A DNA stretch of 64,000 nucleotides from Motacilla alba alba (lineage: Eukaryota > Chordata > Aves > Passeriformes > Motacillidae). Made by a program: the position numbers and the translations under genes. The notes beneath the pieces are model-generated. The model did no database searches and was not told where the DNA came from. It saw only the letters and a list, made by a program, of their open reading frames with translations. Below, one piece after another: positions 1-12,400 of the stretch (within the stretch, counting starts at the first letter, position 1; each line of letters opens with the position of its first letter). The stretch lies in NCBI RefSeq assembly GCF_015832195.1, contig NC_052046.1, positions 43,844,473 to 43,908,472 of the forward strand, read 5' to 3'.

Positions 1-1631
1 TTGAGAAGAAGAAATTTATCTGCAGTAGCAAAAGGCTGGAATAAAGTCAAACTGGGGAAACTAGGCTTAGTACAACTTGAATCTCAATGAACTTGTTGCT
101 GTACACTCTGTCGGAGGTGTAATTCCTTTTTTGGGATTGTTGTTCTTTGCAGATACACATCTAAAACAATTATTGTTCTTGGGCTGATTGTCTTGCTTGC
201 AAAGCTGGCAGAAACTCACTTCAGCTCAGATTTCTGATCTGTCAGCCCAAGAAAAGGGGACCTTTGCACTCCTCTATTTATTACCTCCTGCTCCTCAGAC
301 ATTCTCAGCGCTGGAAGTGGCAACATCTTTTATAGTAGGAGGAAAACCATATGTAATTGCATGAGGGCACCAAACTGCAGGAAGGAAAGCAAATAACAGC
401 TGAGATCCTGGAGAAGCAGCAGAGGCAAGGAAGGAGTGGGGAAGTGGTTTTGAAAATACAGGTGAGACTGGCAGGACAACTACATGTGATAGGTAATGGA
501 ATAAAGAACGACTGCCTTCTCCCAGCATGTTGCCTCTGATGTTACCAGCTCACTTCCCGCTATGCAGTGTCACATGCAGGCAGAGGTAAATTTTCCAAAG
601 ACCTAAGCAGGTCACAGCTAACCTGAGTCAGGATGTTTTACCTCCTTCAAGGGTCTGAAGATATTCAGGTTGCCTCTTCTCAAGCGCCAAAGAGCAGCTC
701 CCAATTTTAATCCTTTATACTCCTTAAATTCCTGAATGTCTGTCAGACTCCTGGTGCTATCCTCTATTGATTTCCATCCATCCAATTTTGTTGTACTTTC
801 CACCTTGCAGTGAATCTACAAGCCAGAAACAGTTGCTGTGTTCATGCTGCTCAGGTTCAAAAGTCACGTAAGGCCAAGCTGATGGAGAACAGTAATTGTG
901 CATAGCTGCAAAAATGAGGGACAGGGACGTGCCTAGAGAACAGTCTGAAGTGGGAACTCTATCTTGTCTGGGCAGAAAGTGCATTGTACAGTTGGGATGT
1001 TGTTACCATTGCTGTATATTCATTAGAATATGTTTTCCTTTAATTAAGCAAGCCTTGAAACTGCCATGCAAGCAAAACATGCCACCAAAACAGTGCAAGA
1101 CCTTGCCCTCTTGAGATCTGTGCTTACCAATACCCTGCTGGTCTGGTTAGTCTCTTTGACAGCTAAGAGGAAAATTACCTCTTTCTACTTCCGTGGAGGA
1201 CATTGTCACTTATTCCACCAGCCACTGTTCTCTTGCACACAACTATGCCAACCCTCCCCCAGTTTCCTCTCAGGAAAGAAGAAAGAGTATTACTATTCTC
1301 TGCCTTTCATCTTGAGAAAAAAAAAAAAAACAAACAAAAAACCAGGAGACATTTTGCTGGATGACTTTTAAATGCAGAATTGCTGGATGATTAATGAGAA
1401 TTTTATAAGAGACTCTTAACAGAATTGCCTATGCTGGCTTTTATCTTGTAGTTTTCCTTTAGCTACTCCAAAGATGCCAAACTTCCACAAGGTGCTGGAG
1501 GAAAAACAGTATTGGGAACAGACAGAAAAGGAATTATTTTAACTGCTGATTCCTTGTATGGCTCAGCTGTTCTGTGTAGCTCGTGTGCTTTGTGTGTCTC
1601 CACATTTGTGGAACTGCTGTTTGCAGTGGGG
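1..1631. other. Unassigned non-coding stretch
   Basis: No gene, RNA or recognisable repeat is seen here. Open frames are short (about 100 codons or fewer), occur on both strands and show no family resemblance. A run of 14 A at 1317-1330 continues into an A-rich segment to about 1341. It could be the tail of an old retrocopy, but the sequence upstream shows no recognisable source gene. Confidence 0.6.
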
Positions 1632-2685
1632 TGGTGGTGGTTGATGGTGGCTGGATGCCAGGGACCCACCAAAGCTATTCTGTCAGAAGCTCTATCACCC
1701 TCCTCAAGTGGATAGCAGAGGAAAAATATAATGGAAAGCTCAGGGGTCAAGACAAGGACAGGCAGAGATCATTCATCAATTACTGTCATAGGCAGAACAG
1801 ACATGGGGAAATTAGGTTAATTTACTACCAATCATATCAGGGTAGGGTAACGAGAAATAAAACCAAATGTTAGAACTCCTTCCCCCACCCCTCCCTTTTT
1901 CCCAGGCTCAGCTTTACTCACAAATTATCTACATCCTCCACACCTCCCCAGTGATGCAGGGGCACAGGGAATGGTGGCTGTGATCAGTTCATCACATGTT
2001 GTTTCTGTTGCACCTTCCTTCTCAGGGGAAGAACTCCTCACTCTCTTTGCCTGCTCCAGCACAGAGAGTCTCCCAAGGGAGACAGTCTTCCATGAATTTC
2101 TTCAATGTAGGCCCTTACCTCAGGCTGCAGTTCTTCATTTATTACTCCAGCATTGGTTGCCCATGGGGTTGCAAATCTTGCCAGCAAACTTGCTCCACTG
2201 TGGGCTTCCTGAGGGGTCACAGCTTCCTTCTCCATCTGCTCCAGCAGGGAGCCCACCACTGGACTGCAGGTGATCTCTGCTCCACTACGGACCCCATGAG
2301 CTGCAGGGGTACAGCTGCCTCACCACAGTCTTTACTCTGGGCTGCAGAGGAACATCTGCTCTGGTGCCTGGAACATTTTCTGCCCCTTCTTCTTCACTGG
2401 CCTTGATGTCTTCAGGGTTGTTTCTCTCACATACTGTTACTCCCTCTGTATGCAATTGCCGTTGACCAGTTGTTACACTCCCCCATCTCCCTTCCTTCTT
2501 AGATACATTATCCCTGAGGCTCTACCACTGTTGCTGATGGGCTCAGCCTTGGCCAGTTGTGGCTCTATCCTGGAGCCAGCTGGCACTGGCTCTGTCGAGC
2601 ACAAAGGAAGCATTTAGCATCTTCTTACAGAAGACGCTTCTGTAGCTCCTCCACTCACAAAACCTTGCCATGCAAACCTAATACA
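1632..2685 (-). mobile_element. Solo LTR of an avian endogenous retrovirus, about 1.05 kb, decayed
   Basis: Read on the minus strand, the element begins TGTATT (2680-2685) and ends near 1632 with a degenerate form of a terminus seen repeatedly in bird genomes. Just inside that end, the segment at 1650-1672 (GGCTGGATGCCAGG followed by CCCACC) matches the same known LTR end. The whole order of segments agrees with my memory of this family: a U3-like start, a conserved block around 2520-2640, a central array of CTGCTCC-containing units, and an A/T-rich polyadenylation zone around 1810-1870. The expected AATAAA reads AGTAAA here (complement at 1821-1826), so it is probably weakened. CpG sites are nearly all gone, which fits an old, once-methylated copy. 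No primer-binding site or retroviral gene lies beside it, so it is a solo LTR. I could not see a clean target-site duplication. The class (ERVL or another) is not settled. Confidence 0.8.
2051..2364 (-). repeat. Degenerate internal tandem array inside the 1.05-kb LTR
   Basis: Units of roughly 35-45 bp begin with a CTGCTCCAG/CTGCTCCAC-type motif at 2051, 2190, 2236, 2278 and, degraded, 2356. Each is followed by a segment resembling GGGTCACAG or GGGCTGCAG. On the minus strand this corresponds to repeated GGAGCAG units, which I recall as a feature of this LTR family. The longest open frame here (1996-2406, plus strand) is a by-product of the array and not a gene. Confidence 0.6.
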
Positions 2686-3589
2686 ATATACAGCTTTATC
2701 TGGTGAGTATGTGAATTTATGGGCACCAAAAAAGTTGCTAAGGCAAAATATAGCACAGCTGTAACTCTTCTCTATCTGGAGTCCGTGCATCCTTGGCATT
2801 TTGTAGAGATGAAATGTACCTTGCAAAAATGTAGCTTCTCCTAAGAGAGGGACACTTTTATAATATCTCACAGCAGTGGCAGGGAAAGCTTTCTTTTCCT
2901 TTTGTGATGCTACATGGCTCATTTTCATTCTTTCACAACTACCACTGACCCTTGGGCTCCCATCTACTGTGTTGTTATGGCCTGGTCTCATAGAGGCTCC
3001 TCAAATCAAGGCTGTGCTTCTGTGATTGTCCTGTGTGGAGAGTAGTAAAATCAGCCATGCAACTGGTTTGCTGGTAAAATCAGCTGGTAAAATAAGCCAT
3101 GCAACTATAGCAAACAAGGAGGTATGGAGAGGCCACCAAGACCCTTCCTGTGCCAAGCACCCAATTAGCTATTCAACAGTACAAAAGATTTGCCTGAGCA
3201 AAAGGGATCTGCTGATGACACAAGCTGATGTATCCAGCTTGATAACCCTACTGAGTTTTTCTGTATGGTCCTATGTAAGCTCAGAGGAGTTTAATGTCTA
3301 TACAAATAAGAAGGACTACTGACTCCATCTCCAAATGCACTGTGGTATTAGGCACAGTACTGGTGGAGTAGTGCATAGCAAGGGTAAGAGCCAATGATCT
3401 GAGGTCAAATCCTTATGACCTTTGCAAATCAAGTGGACTTTGGTCTTGTTGGGGCATCACAGAGGACTTGTTAGCACAGGACACTGAAGAAAAATCACCC
3501 AAATTTAACATAAGGTGTGCATTTCCACTGCTGTAATTGAACTGCTGAGAGCACAGTAGTCTCTTTCAGAGCTGAAATGGTCACCATTC
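2686..3589. other. Unassigned stretch with a local duplication
   Basis: There is no gene signal. A 20-bp segment reading GTAAAATCAGCCATGCAACT occurs at about 3045-3064 and again, with one change, at about 3087-3106. A partial third copy lies between them near 3074. This is a small local duplication of no evident function. Confidence 0.5.
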
Positions 3590-3885
3590 TGTTGAGTTTA
3601 ATTGACTTAGGACAAGAATTGAATTAAACGAATTAATGCCCAATTAAACTAAACTGAGATCATAGGGCTTTAGAAGAATTTAACAAATCCCTTTTCAAAG
3701 TTATTTTGAATTAATTTCCTCAAATGCTCCTGTGCCAACAAAGAACAAATGTTTGAATGCAAAGGTACATTAATTTGGTTAATGTTATGGGATTAACATA
3801 AAGAAAAAGAGTGATTTGTGATTCACTCCTGGTGTGCATGAGCAATTCTCATGCTGGCCTAAGTATACTAATTTAATCTAATCTG
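3590..3885. other. AT-rich stretch dense in TAAT/ATTA cores
   Basis: About a dozen TAAT or ATTA tetramers fall within roughly 300 bp, several as AATTAA or ATTAAT. Examples are the segments near 3600, 3630, 3640, 3650, 3710, 3770, 3780, 3790 and 3870-3880. TAAT is the core recognised by many homeodomain proteins. The density could mark an enhancer or simply AT-rich composition. No repeat family was recognised. Confidence 0.25.
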
Positions 3886-6800
3886 CTCTGGAGCAAGTGC
3901 TGTCATAGAGTGGACCATCAGGGGTAGCTGTTCCAGAAGAATCCTGGTATAGGAAAATGCTGAGTGCTGCAGAAAAATCCATTCCAAACTGCCAGTCCAA
4001 ATTTAATTCCTTAATGTGTTGAATAGCAGTCCTTTGTTACCTCTGCAATTCAATAGCTCGGAAAACTGATATCTCCTTCTTCTGAACACACCATTACCTA
4101 GTCTCTCTCACTCTTTTTTTTTTCCTTTCCTTTTATTTTATTTTAAAGTGCTAGACTTGAAACATATAAGAAAAAAACCCCGAAAAACAAACTAAGGCAG
4201 TGATTTAAATTCCAAAGTTGTATTAGGAATGTATTGCAGGCTATGATATATGTAATTGAAAATCTATAAATACATCAGGCTGATGCTGGCTAAATCAAAG
4301 CCAGGTTTACTTCTATTACTGGTAATCTTTGGAGTGGTCTTGCTCTCTTGCCACTCCCACACCCTCATCCCTTGTGAGAGAAAATTGCACATTCTTTTTA
4401 ATGAAATTACAGCAAAGACCACCACATGTGTAATTTTAGCAACACAAATTCTTTAAATTAAATCCAGAGTAGTAAACTAAACAAACCCAATTAAAAATTG
4501 TACAGCCAGATATGAACATCAAGGTGAAGAGAGGGAGACAGGCACATTCTGCTTGCCTAAGAGCAGAAAGATATTTTCAGACTGATTTCTTCAGAAAATG
4601 AATGTTATGCAGTAACAATGTATGTGTCCCAGCAGTTCTAACAAGTTGTGAGTATATTGGGCAGTTACAACCCAGTTTGAAGAGGAGACATCTCAGTGAA
4701 AATGACATTACTCAGTCCTAGGAGAGAGGTAGAGAAGTCTTGACTAACTCTCCTGCTGAGGAGAGGGATTATGTGAAGTGTAACTGAACCCACACAGGAG
4801 ACACATTGGATATGTGCTTTGTTCTTTCCATTGCAAGAGGAAAGGCTTGGTTTTCCAGAAGCAGACTACCAGATGTTCACAGATGTGTCCAGATTATGAA
4901 AGAACATGGAAGAATTGTCAGCCAGTGAGGGTTTCCAGTCAGTCTCCACTTCTCCACCTGGAAGGACATCAACTCTTTCCCTCAGCTCATTCCACTTCTT
5001 CCACCCTGGCAAAAAAAGAATTGGCCGAGGATGAGGAACCAAGGCACTTGTCACCTGCGGAAAATTTGCATTTTACTGTCCCCAGGAGAGAAATTATTCT
5101 TTGCCCTCAGAACTTCAAAATACTGTGCTGTGGTATCAACAAATTGTGGTGGTACAGTGGGCTGAGAGTGCTGCGCAGCGTGTTGAGGGGAAGGGTTGCT
5201 GGTGCAGAGCCACTAGGGATGTGGAAAGCACATCAAAATTTAGCAACTGATATCCCACCCTGTGGCAAGGAGGTCTGCAGCTTGCCCACCGCCAGCTAGG
5301 TCACTCACTTGGCTGCAAACACCAACCTGTCCCTCCAGCCTGCCTTGTATGGCCAGGGCGAGTGGCTGAGCACGCTGTGCTCTGCAAGCTCTGCACAAAG
5401 CACCATTTGCCTCCAGAAACTGAAGGGTATGAGCAACATTGATTTGCATAAAGCGGTGTTTCATTCTGGAGCTTTCTGCCCCTTTTTGGCTTTTGTGTAG
5501 CTGATGAATTATTTAGTAAACAATTGGCTTTCTTAAGAAAACTGCTTTGACTGCATGTGTCCACTAAGATGCTCTGGTGACATTCAAGAACAAAAGCAAT
5601 TTAGAAAGGGAGAAATACCAGAATAGGCTCTTAGTAAGTCTAGAAATATTCAGAGTGCAGGCCTTGCATTGAGATCAGAGCATTGCACAATGAATAAATT
5701 GTGGCTGACATTTGATCAGTGACTCATTTTACAACTATTTGGAGAGGAAGTATTGATCCCAGTGTGCTGGAAAAACCCAAATACTTTGCTAGAAAATGCC
5801 TATTTTAATGTAGTCTTTTGGAGGGTGGGATGGGGAGGAAATAAAAAAAAATTGGTATCTTTTTGCTATAGCTGCTGGTATATTCTTGATATTCATTCTG
5901 GACTGTCATCCCCAGTTTGCAAATATATTCCTCTTATTCTCTCTTTTTTTTTTTTTTTTTTTTTGGTTGACAGTGGCATTATTGTTTGATATTTACTTGT
6001 ATGTAAATAGATTTGGAGCAGATGACTGAGACTGCCCTTGAAGGTAATAATTATTTAAGTACACAAAAGTAATAACAGGGTATGAAATCAGGGACATTAT
6101 AAGAAAACCTTATTATAAAATAGATATTACATTATTGAAATTGAAAGACTGCTTTGGACCCTGTTGATGCCCTTATTTAGGCTGCCCTCAGCCAACTGGT
6201 TGATGATCTGGATGCACTGTAATGCTGATAAACCAATCACAGGATTGATACTGTGAGTGATAAACCATGTTTCTACTAATGGGTAAGGTCAGGTCTTTGC
6301 TGCCACCTGCCATGAGAGTCAAATCAATCAAGTCTCTGAGGGAGATTGGAATGTAGCAATCCCTACTTTAAATGTTTTGGGAGACTTATTTTTTCTCCTC
6401 TGACCACCCTGTTACTAGTGTTGTGGAGGGAGAAAGTCGTTCCCCTCACCATGTGCATGATGAAGGAACTCTGATGAGATTGCCTTATTGTCTGCCTCCC
6501 TTTTGAAAGCTGGAGTAGGAAAAGGGATTTGGGCTGGATGTCGCTGGCAAGGACAGATATCCAGGTACACACAGTGTAATCCTTGGAGAAAGGTCTGGCT
6601 GATTAGGTAGTTAGTCTCCACTGGCATATATAGTTCTGGTCTGTGAGCTTTTTCCATGGTCCAATCTCTCATCTTCACTTTTCAGAGGAAAGTCCTTGTG
6701 TTCTGTTTCAGGGTGAGTGAGGTGTCCCAGCAACTCTTTCTATACTGTCTATGACAGATGTATCCTTTTTTGTTCATGCCACAGGGAGGACTGTTGAAGA

Positions 6801-8159
6801 GATAGCTTTTCATACCTGGCTTCTGATGCTATCCATCTGAATTTCTGTATTTATGGAGGAAATCTTGAGGCCAGGAAGGTCATCAGAAAACCTTGCTAGG
6901 TTTGGGGAGCAAAGTAACAATGAAGATTAATAATATGTATTCAGAGTTAATCCAGAGCCCATGGAGGATTAAATATAAGACAAATGACACGATTTTTCTT
7001 TCTTCAGACACAAGCCTTTGTGTACCATAGGAAACCTGTGTTTCTCCTTGGCTTTGACATGACCGCTGTCTGTAGTATGCCACCTTGAGGGGAGCAGCAC
7101 TAGTGTGGAGCCTTACAGGATGGATATTCAGCATGCACCATCCAGAATGCCATCACCTCTCTCTTATCCAAATACCATTGCAAAAAGCTCTGTTTTGTGC
7201 AGCCTGAGAGCTGAAAGAGCATGTCGATTTCACCGTTTCACAGCTGGATGTTAGAAGTCAACAGGTGAATCAGTCAAAACAGGCCCAAAACCAGCAAGGG
7301 CTTTTCTGGGGTATATATGGTGCTGCACTAGTGACAGGTGTTTTTTCTGCCCAACAAGTTTTTTTCTGCTTGCCATTTTTGCACTTGCAATTATTTTAAA
7401 ACCCCCTCTCAGCTGGCAGATCCCTTTCATCATTTGGCAAGGAAGGGAAATCTTGGCATTTTCAAAGGAGAACTGAGGGATGTGAATAGGTTGGAATTAC
7501 AGAACTGTGCTGTCTGCCAAAGAGCAGTACTGCCTTTAATCATCCAACAAATACTGTGTGCTTTATTGGAGAAATTAATATAAGAAATTAAATGTGTGTC
7601 TCTCTCCTTAAAAAAAAAAAAAAAAAAGGACAAAGAAGAATATTTAATTATAAAAAGTGATGCTTCAGTGCCCACATCTAATCCAGAAATAGCTTTGAGT
7701 TGAATAAAACACGTGTTGAGATCAAAGGTCTGTGATGAGGCAGCATTTTGCTCCTGCTCAGGGTATTAGCTTGCATTTCCTTGGGCATCCACTGTAGCAC
7801 GTCAGGCTGCCAGGGCCAGGCTGAGAACAGCCAAGCTCACCAGCCCCAGCAGTGCCCAGCAGTCAGACAGCTCCCCACACACAGACAGCTTTTCCCTGCT
7901 GCAGTGAATGACTGCATTTTGCCCTCCAAACATGGGCGGCTTGTGAAGAATAGAGTAGTAAGGTGATGGGGAGGTTTGAGTTCTTGGTGACACCTCTGCT
8001 TAGGGGGCTAGCAAAATTTTACTCACCTTGCCTCAATCATTGCCTACTTTATAACTTTCTCTTTTAGCAGAGCACTTCATCTACACGGTTTTGTTCTTGA
8101 TCAGTTTCTGCTCCAAAACTGAGTTGAGGTAAGCCAAGAACTAATGGTCCCCTGTAGTT
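3886..8159. other. Unassigned non-coding stretch
   Basis: I find no gene, RNA or repeat family. Homopolymers are present: 21 T at 5944-5964 and 18 A at 7610-7627. The longest open frame (4814-5299, plus strand, 161 codons) has no recognisable domain, no codon pattern that stands out and no convincing splice context. I treat it as chance. Confidence 0.6.
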
Positions 8160-8201
8160 GTCACTGCATGTACAGGTGTCACTGCATGCACAGGTGTCAC
8201 T
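8160..8201. repeat. Short tandem repeat, 17-bp unit, about 2.5 copies
   Basis: The unit GTCACTGCATGYACAGG is repeated directly. The two full copies differ at one base, and a third is cut off after GTCACTG. Confidence 0.75.
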
Positions 8202-9389
8202 GGGACACCCTAGCGACTAGAGATGTTGGAATAATAACTCAGAATAGGAGACACAGCCTTGTTTTTTCTCCGGTCTCCCAGTCTGAGCAGTGGAGAAGTG
8301 GGATAACAGCCAGTTTGTCAACTATTTTGCCAGCTGCATGGAGTTTTCTGTAGACTGGGCTGTACCAAGGCAAGGGCAGAGCACAAAGATGCCTCAGTGT
8401 GCAGGAGGCAGGGATTGCGTGGGTGCAGGATCCCAAGTTCCCATCTCCAGAATGTGTAGGAAGACATGCATGGATATCTCGCCGTGTAGGGAGGTCTGGC
8501 TCTTTGCCTAACAATCATTTCTTCTTTCAGAGAGATGGTCACACACCAGGGCAGAAATGCTGAAGTTTGAACTCTTATAGCCCCTGGAAAGGAAGTGCTT
8601 TTGCATGTGGGCACTGAATTTTCACAGCTGACATCATTAGTATAAAGACTCTGTCTGACAGTGCATTAGCCAGTCTTTTTCCAGTGGAACAAAGGCTGGC
8701 ATTTTAATGCACGGCCGTTTTTCTCTAGCTTGTCTTCACTGCTTATCAGACTGGGAAACACCATGCTGCAAGTTTAGTGTGTTGCTGGGACATCAAAAAA
8801 AACCCCAAAAACTTCATGTCTCTGAAGGTGAGAAACAGAGAGGAATCAAGGAATAAATCTAAAGAAAGTGCATCAGAAAGCATTTAACATGAGAACAAGC
8901 AAAAAGGATGACCTGGCCAAAGAAACTCTCTCTCTAGTTTTTAGCTGAAGAAGAAACCATTCACTTGGCTAGGACTCCACTGAAATAATTTAATGGAAAA
9001 CACATCCTCTCCCTTCTCTTGCACACTGTCTTAATAATTTTTTCTCTCTCCTTTTATTGTAACTTAGTCAAAGATTGTGATGTTCAGAAAAACATATTCC
9101 ATGGTAACTGACCAGTCTTCAGAAACCTATCTGAACTGGGCACACCTCTGGCAAAACTGTGGTCCATACACTACTTTTCACCCAAGAAGACATAATTATG
9201 TTTTTCCCCCCATTTAATTTTGTCAAATCTGACTTGACTTTGCCAGGTTGACATTCCAGCTGGAGAAAGACAGAGCAACCTTTCTGATCCAAAGGACACA
9301 TAAACATAAAAAGTTTAATGTGAAGGAGTGTGTGATTTGATGTAGGGTGTGGTATTCACTTGGGAGTAAAGGTGCCTTGATTTTCTCCA
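8202..9389. other. Unassigned non-coding stretch
   Basis: Mixed composition with short open frames on both strands. No recognisable gene or repeat. Confidence 0.55.
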
Positions 9390-9455
9390 CACTTTGCCAC
9401 TCACCCGCTGTATGATCTCAGGGAACCACTTGGCCTCCATGTGCTTTTCTTTTGT
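9390..9455 (+). mobile_element. MIR-like (tRNA-derived CORE-SINE) relic
   Basis: The segment reading TTTGCCACTCACCCGCTGTA, then TGATCTCAGGGAACCACTTG, then GCCTCCATGTGC follows the MIR core order: TGCCACTTACTAGCTGTGTG, ACCTTGGGCAAGT, ACTTAACCTC. The match is a string of short agreements in the right order, as expected for a very old amniote SINE. The tRNA-related head is not visible. Confidence 0.55.
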
Positions 9456-12400
9456 CCAATCACTTCATTTGTCTCTCTAGGAAAGGTTCAGATCTGTTTT
9501 TGGGGTGTGTGCTACACTGGGACCCCAGTTCCAGCAGGGATCTCATAGAATTGCTGCAGTGCACTGCATAGACAGGTGCTGCAGGAAGAACCTCACCGAG
9601 GCAAGGAGCTCTCTGTCTTCAAAATAACAACCAAAATATAAATTGAACAGTCTGACTGCTGTCTCCAAATGGCCTGCACATCTGAGAAAGGAGGGGCAGA
9701 AAGGGAGGCACCTCCAACACAGTCCATTCATCTTAGTCAGCTTTCTTTTGGATGAATTGCAGGCTGGAAGTGTCCTACCAGGCTGACAGGCATTAGATGT
9801 CTTGGCTGGATTAGACATAAGGCTACAGATGTTTCAAGTGAGACACAGGGACTCCAGCCCCACGAAACAACCTGGTTCTGGGGTCAGAGAAGTAGAGGGA
9901 ACCAGAACACATGGTGATGAAACTGACAAAATGCACCTCTAACTAGAAAAAAACATTAATTCAGTAATGAAATTCTTGTTTTCAGTATTGTGTTATTTTC
10001 CGCTGCTGATACATATGTACAGTGTAACAGAACTTTCTCCTTGCTGTTAATGAAATATAAGCAAATTCTTAAACCCTTTCAGTCTCAGCCCTGCCTCACT
10101 GAGGAAATAATGAGCAGTAGAATGAACTCTTCTGTGTCTGGACTGCTTTCCTGGGAAACCTAATGTGATAAATGAGCCTGTTGACTAAAGGTTAATTGCT
10201 ACCTGCAGAGTACTAAAACATTATATTGATGAAATCATCGGTGAGAAAAATCTAGAGTGAGCACAGAGCAGAACATTTTATAATTTTTTTACTATTCTGT
10301 TCTGGCTTTCTTTTTTGCTTTCAGTTTAAGAAGAAGACATTTTAGACATGTGAAAGATTTAAGAGAATCCTGCACCAGTTCACCTATCCATAACACAGGA
10401 TTTGCCTACACAAGTTTATCACAATGGAAAAACTTAGCAGTAATATCTTCATATAGCTGTATCACTGGAAACAACCCACGAGATATGTGGTTTCACCATG
10501 AGTTAGTGCTTGCACATGTGATTTAATAGTGGTATCTTCTTTGTCTCCCACTTTGCTCCTGTGTATTGGGCATTGCAGAGGCACTGCATTGGATGAAGTT
10601 TGCTCCTGAAATTTCATTTAGGTTCCACTGCGGGTGTGTTCTGTTTACCAGGGCTCATCCTGATTTGCAACTGCAAGTGTTTTAAAAGCAATAATGCCAA
10701 TTACAACTGAACATTCTGCATGTTCTGTTTAATCTGACTGTGTAGGGCAGTGAAAGATAGCTTGAAAATGTCACATCCTATTTTACTGAAGGAGCATCAT
10801 GAAGCACATTGTTCTGCCATTCTAGGTGATTTGATAAACTTTGGTACAGAAATGATTTGACAGCACTCCAAAGAGATGTTTCTGAGAAACTTTCCTGGTT
10901 TCTCACAATCAGAAACAACACTTTTTTTTTTTTTTTTGAGACTGCTAACACAGTGCTGTTCAGTAAGCACATAGCTAACAGAAGATTGTGAAATCTCCCT
11001 CTGAATCTGGCTCATACAAGTTGTAAATGATGGTGTAAAAGCCCAAATGTGGAGAATACCCAGAAAAGAGGTGCAGCTGGTGCATTACTGTCCCAGCCCT
11101 TGCTCTGAATAACAGCAGTACATAGAATCATTCTGAGATCTGTTCAGAAAGCATAACGAGGATCAGGGCTGTTCAAAGCATCTGCCTTGTGTGTGTTTCA
11201 TATCCTCAGTGCCATCTGGTCAGCCTCTGGTGTCCTCCCCAAAGCGTGTCTCAGAGCTAGAAACATGCTAGAAAATCCTGCTAGCACAGATGATGAAATT
11301 TCTGACATTTCCTTGTCTTGCCATCCATCACAGTATGTATTCTTTCCCCTCAGGGAATGATGTCCAACCTTGTGTCAGTGTTTCTGTGCTCCATCCTCCT
11401 TTGGGATGCTCCTGCACAGTTCTCAGTCTTGGTTGAGGTTCTCAGGCTCCACAGAGGGGCCCAGCTGTGGACTGGTGTGGGCACAGCTCTATGAGAAGCA
11501 GATGAGCACAGACTGTAAGAAAACTTTCCCAAGCAGCATCCAAGCACAGGCACACCAAGTGAACCGGTTATTATCCATGCATCAGCAAAAGAAGTCCAGC
11601 ATGTGCTGGACTTGATTCACCTAGACATGTCTGTGGCTCAGTTCTGTACAACAAGGCAAGAGAAGCACAGACACATCCCTGCCTGGTATTTTCCTCTCTG
11701 TGTTAGGCATATCACAAAGCAAACACAGAAAAAATTCACTTTGCTCCATATAGGAAAAATACCACTGTGAATTACCAACTATCCAGTATGCATTTTGTTT
11801 AATTTCAGATTTTCCACAGCTTCTATTTTTTCCCCTCAGCGCTGGTGTTATTTTTTTTTCCCATTTAACTGCTGCTGTATTGTCCCCACAATCACACTAG
11901 AAAAAAAATCTGTTTTCCATCCTATGAGATTCAGGGCCTTGGCTTTAAAAAGCCATAGTTCTGGTCAGTAAGAGCCTCGTAAAATTCCAGCTAAATCACT
12001 TGGACTTGCCAAGCTTTTCTGTTGAAGCTGAAATAATCACAAGCTTATGTCCAAGTAGTTTGCTTCATCTAGCCTTATGAAATATGTCAATTATCTTGAA
12101 GAAGATAAAATCCTCTGGCTAAATCCTAAAATATATGTGGCCTTAGCCTTATGCTGCTCAGAAAGGGCCTGGTCCCAGCTGGTGGACATAGACAGAAAAG
12201 TAATAGTATCCAGGTTTCTGATATCTGGGCAGTATGTACATCTCCTTTTATCTGGACATGCTGCCATTCAGGAGGCTTGATCCACAGATTAAGTGCAACT
12301 ATACTGAACAGACAAAGCAACTGTAGTGGAAGACAGAGCTAATCACACCTAAAAATTTATTCAGGGAAGGCTTGCACTACGTTCAAAAAAGTATCCTCCT

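Noticed and set aside
1996..2406. Plus-strand frame of 136 codons with leucine and cysteine repeats
   Set aside because: It lies wholly within the antisense of the 1.05-kb LTR and its tandem units.
4256..4456. Short frame with a hydrophobic leader-like segment
   Set aside because: The hydrophobic run is preceded by a long basic stretch and followed by nothing recognisable. It lies in AT-rich DNA where such leucine/valine runs are common.
4814..5299. Plus-strand open frame of 161 codons
   Set aside because: No recognisable domain, leader or splice structure. The composition matches its surroundings, and the length is compatible with chance in six frames of 64 kb.
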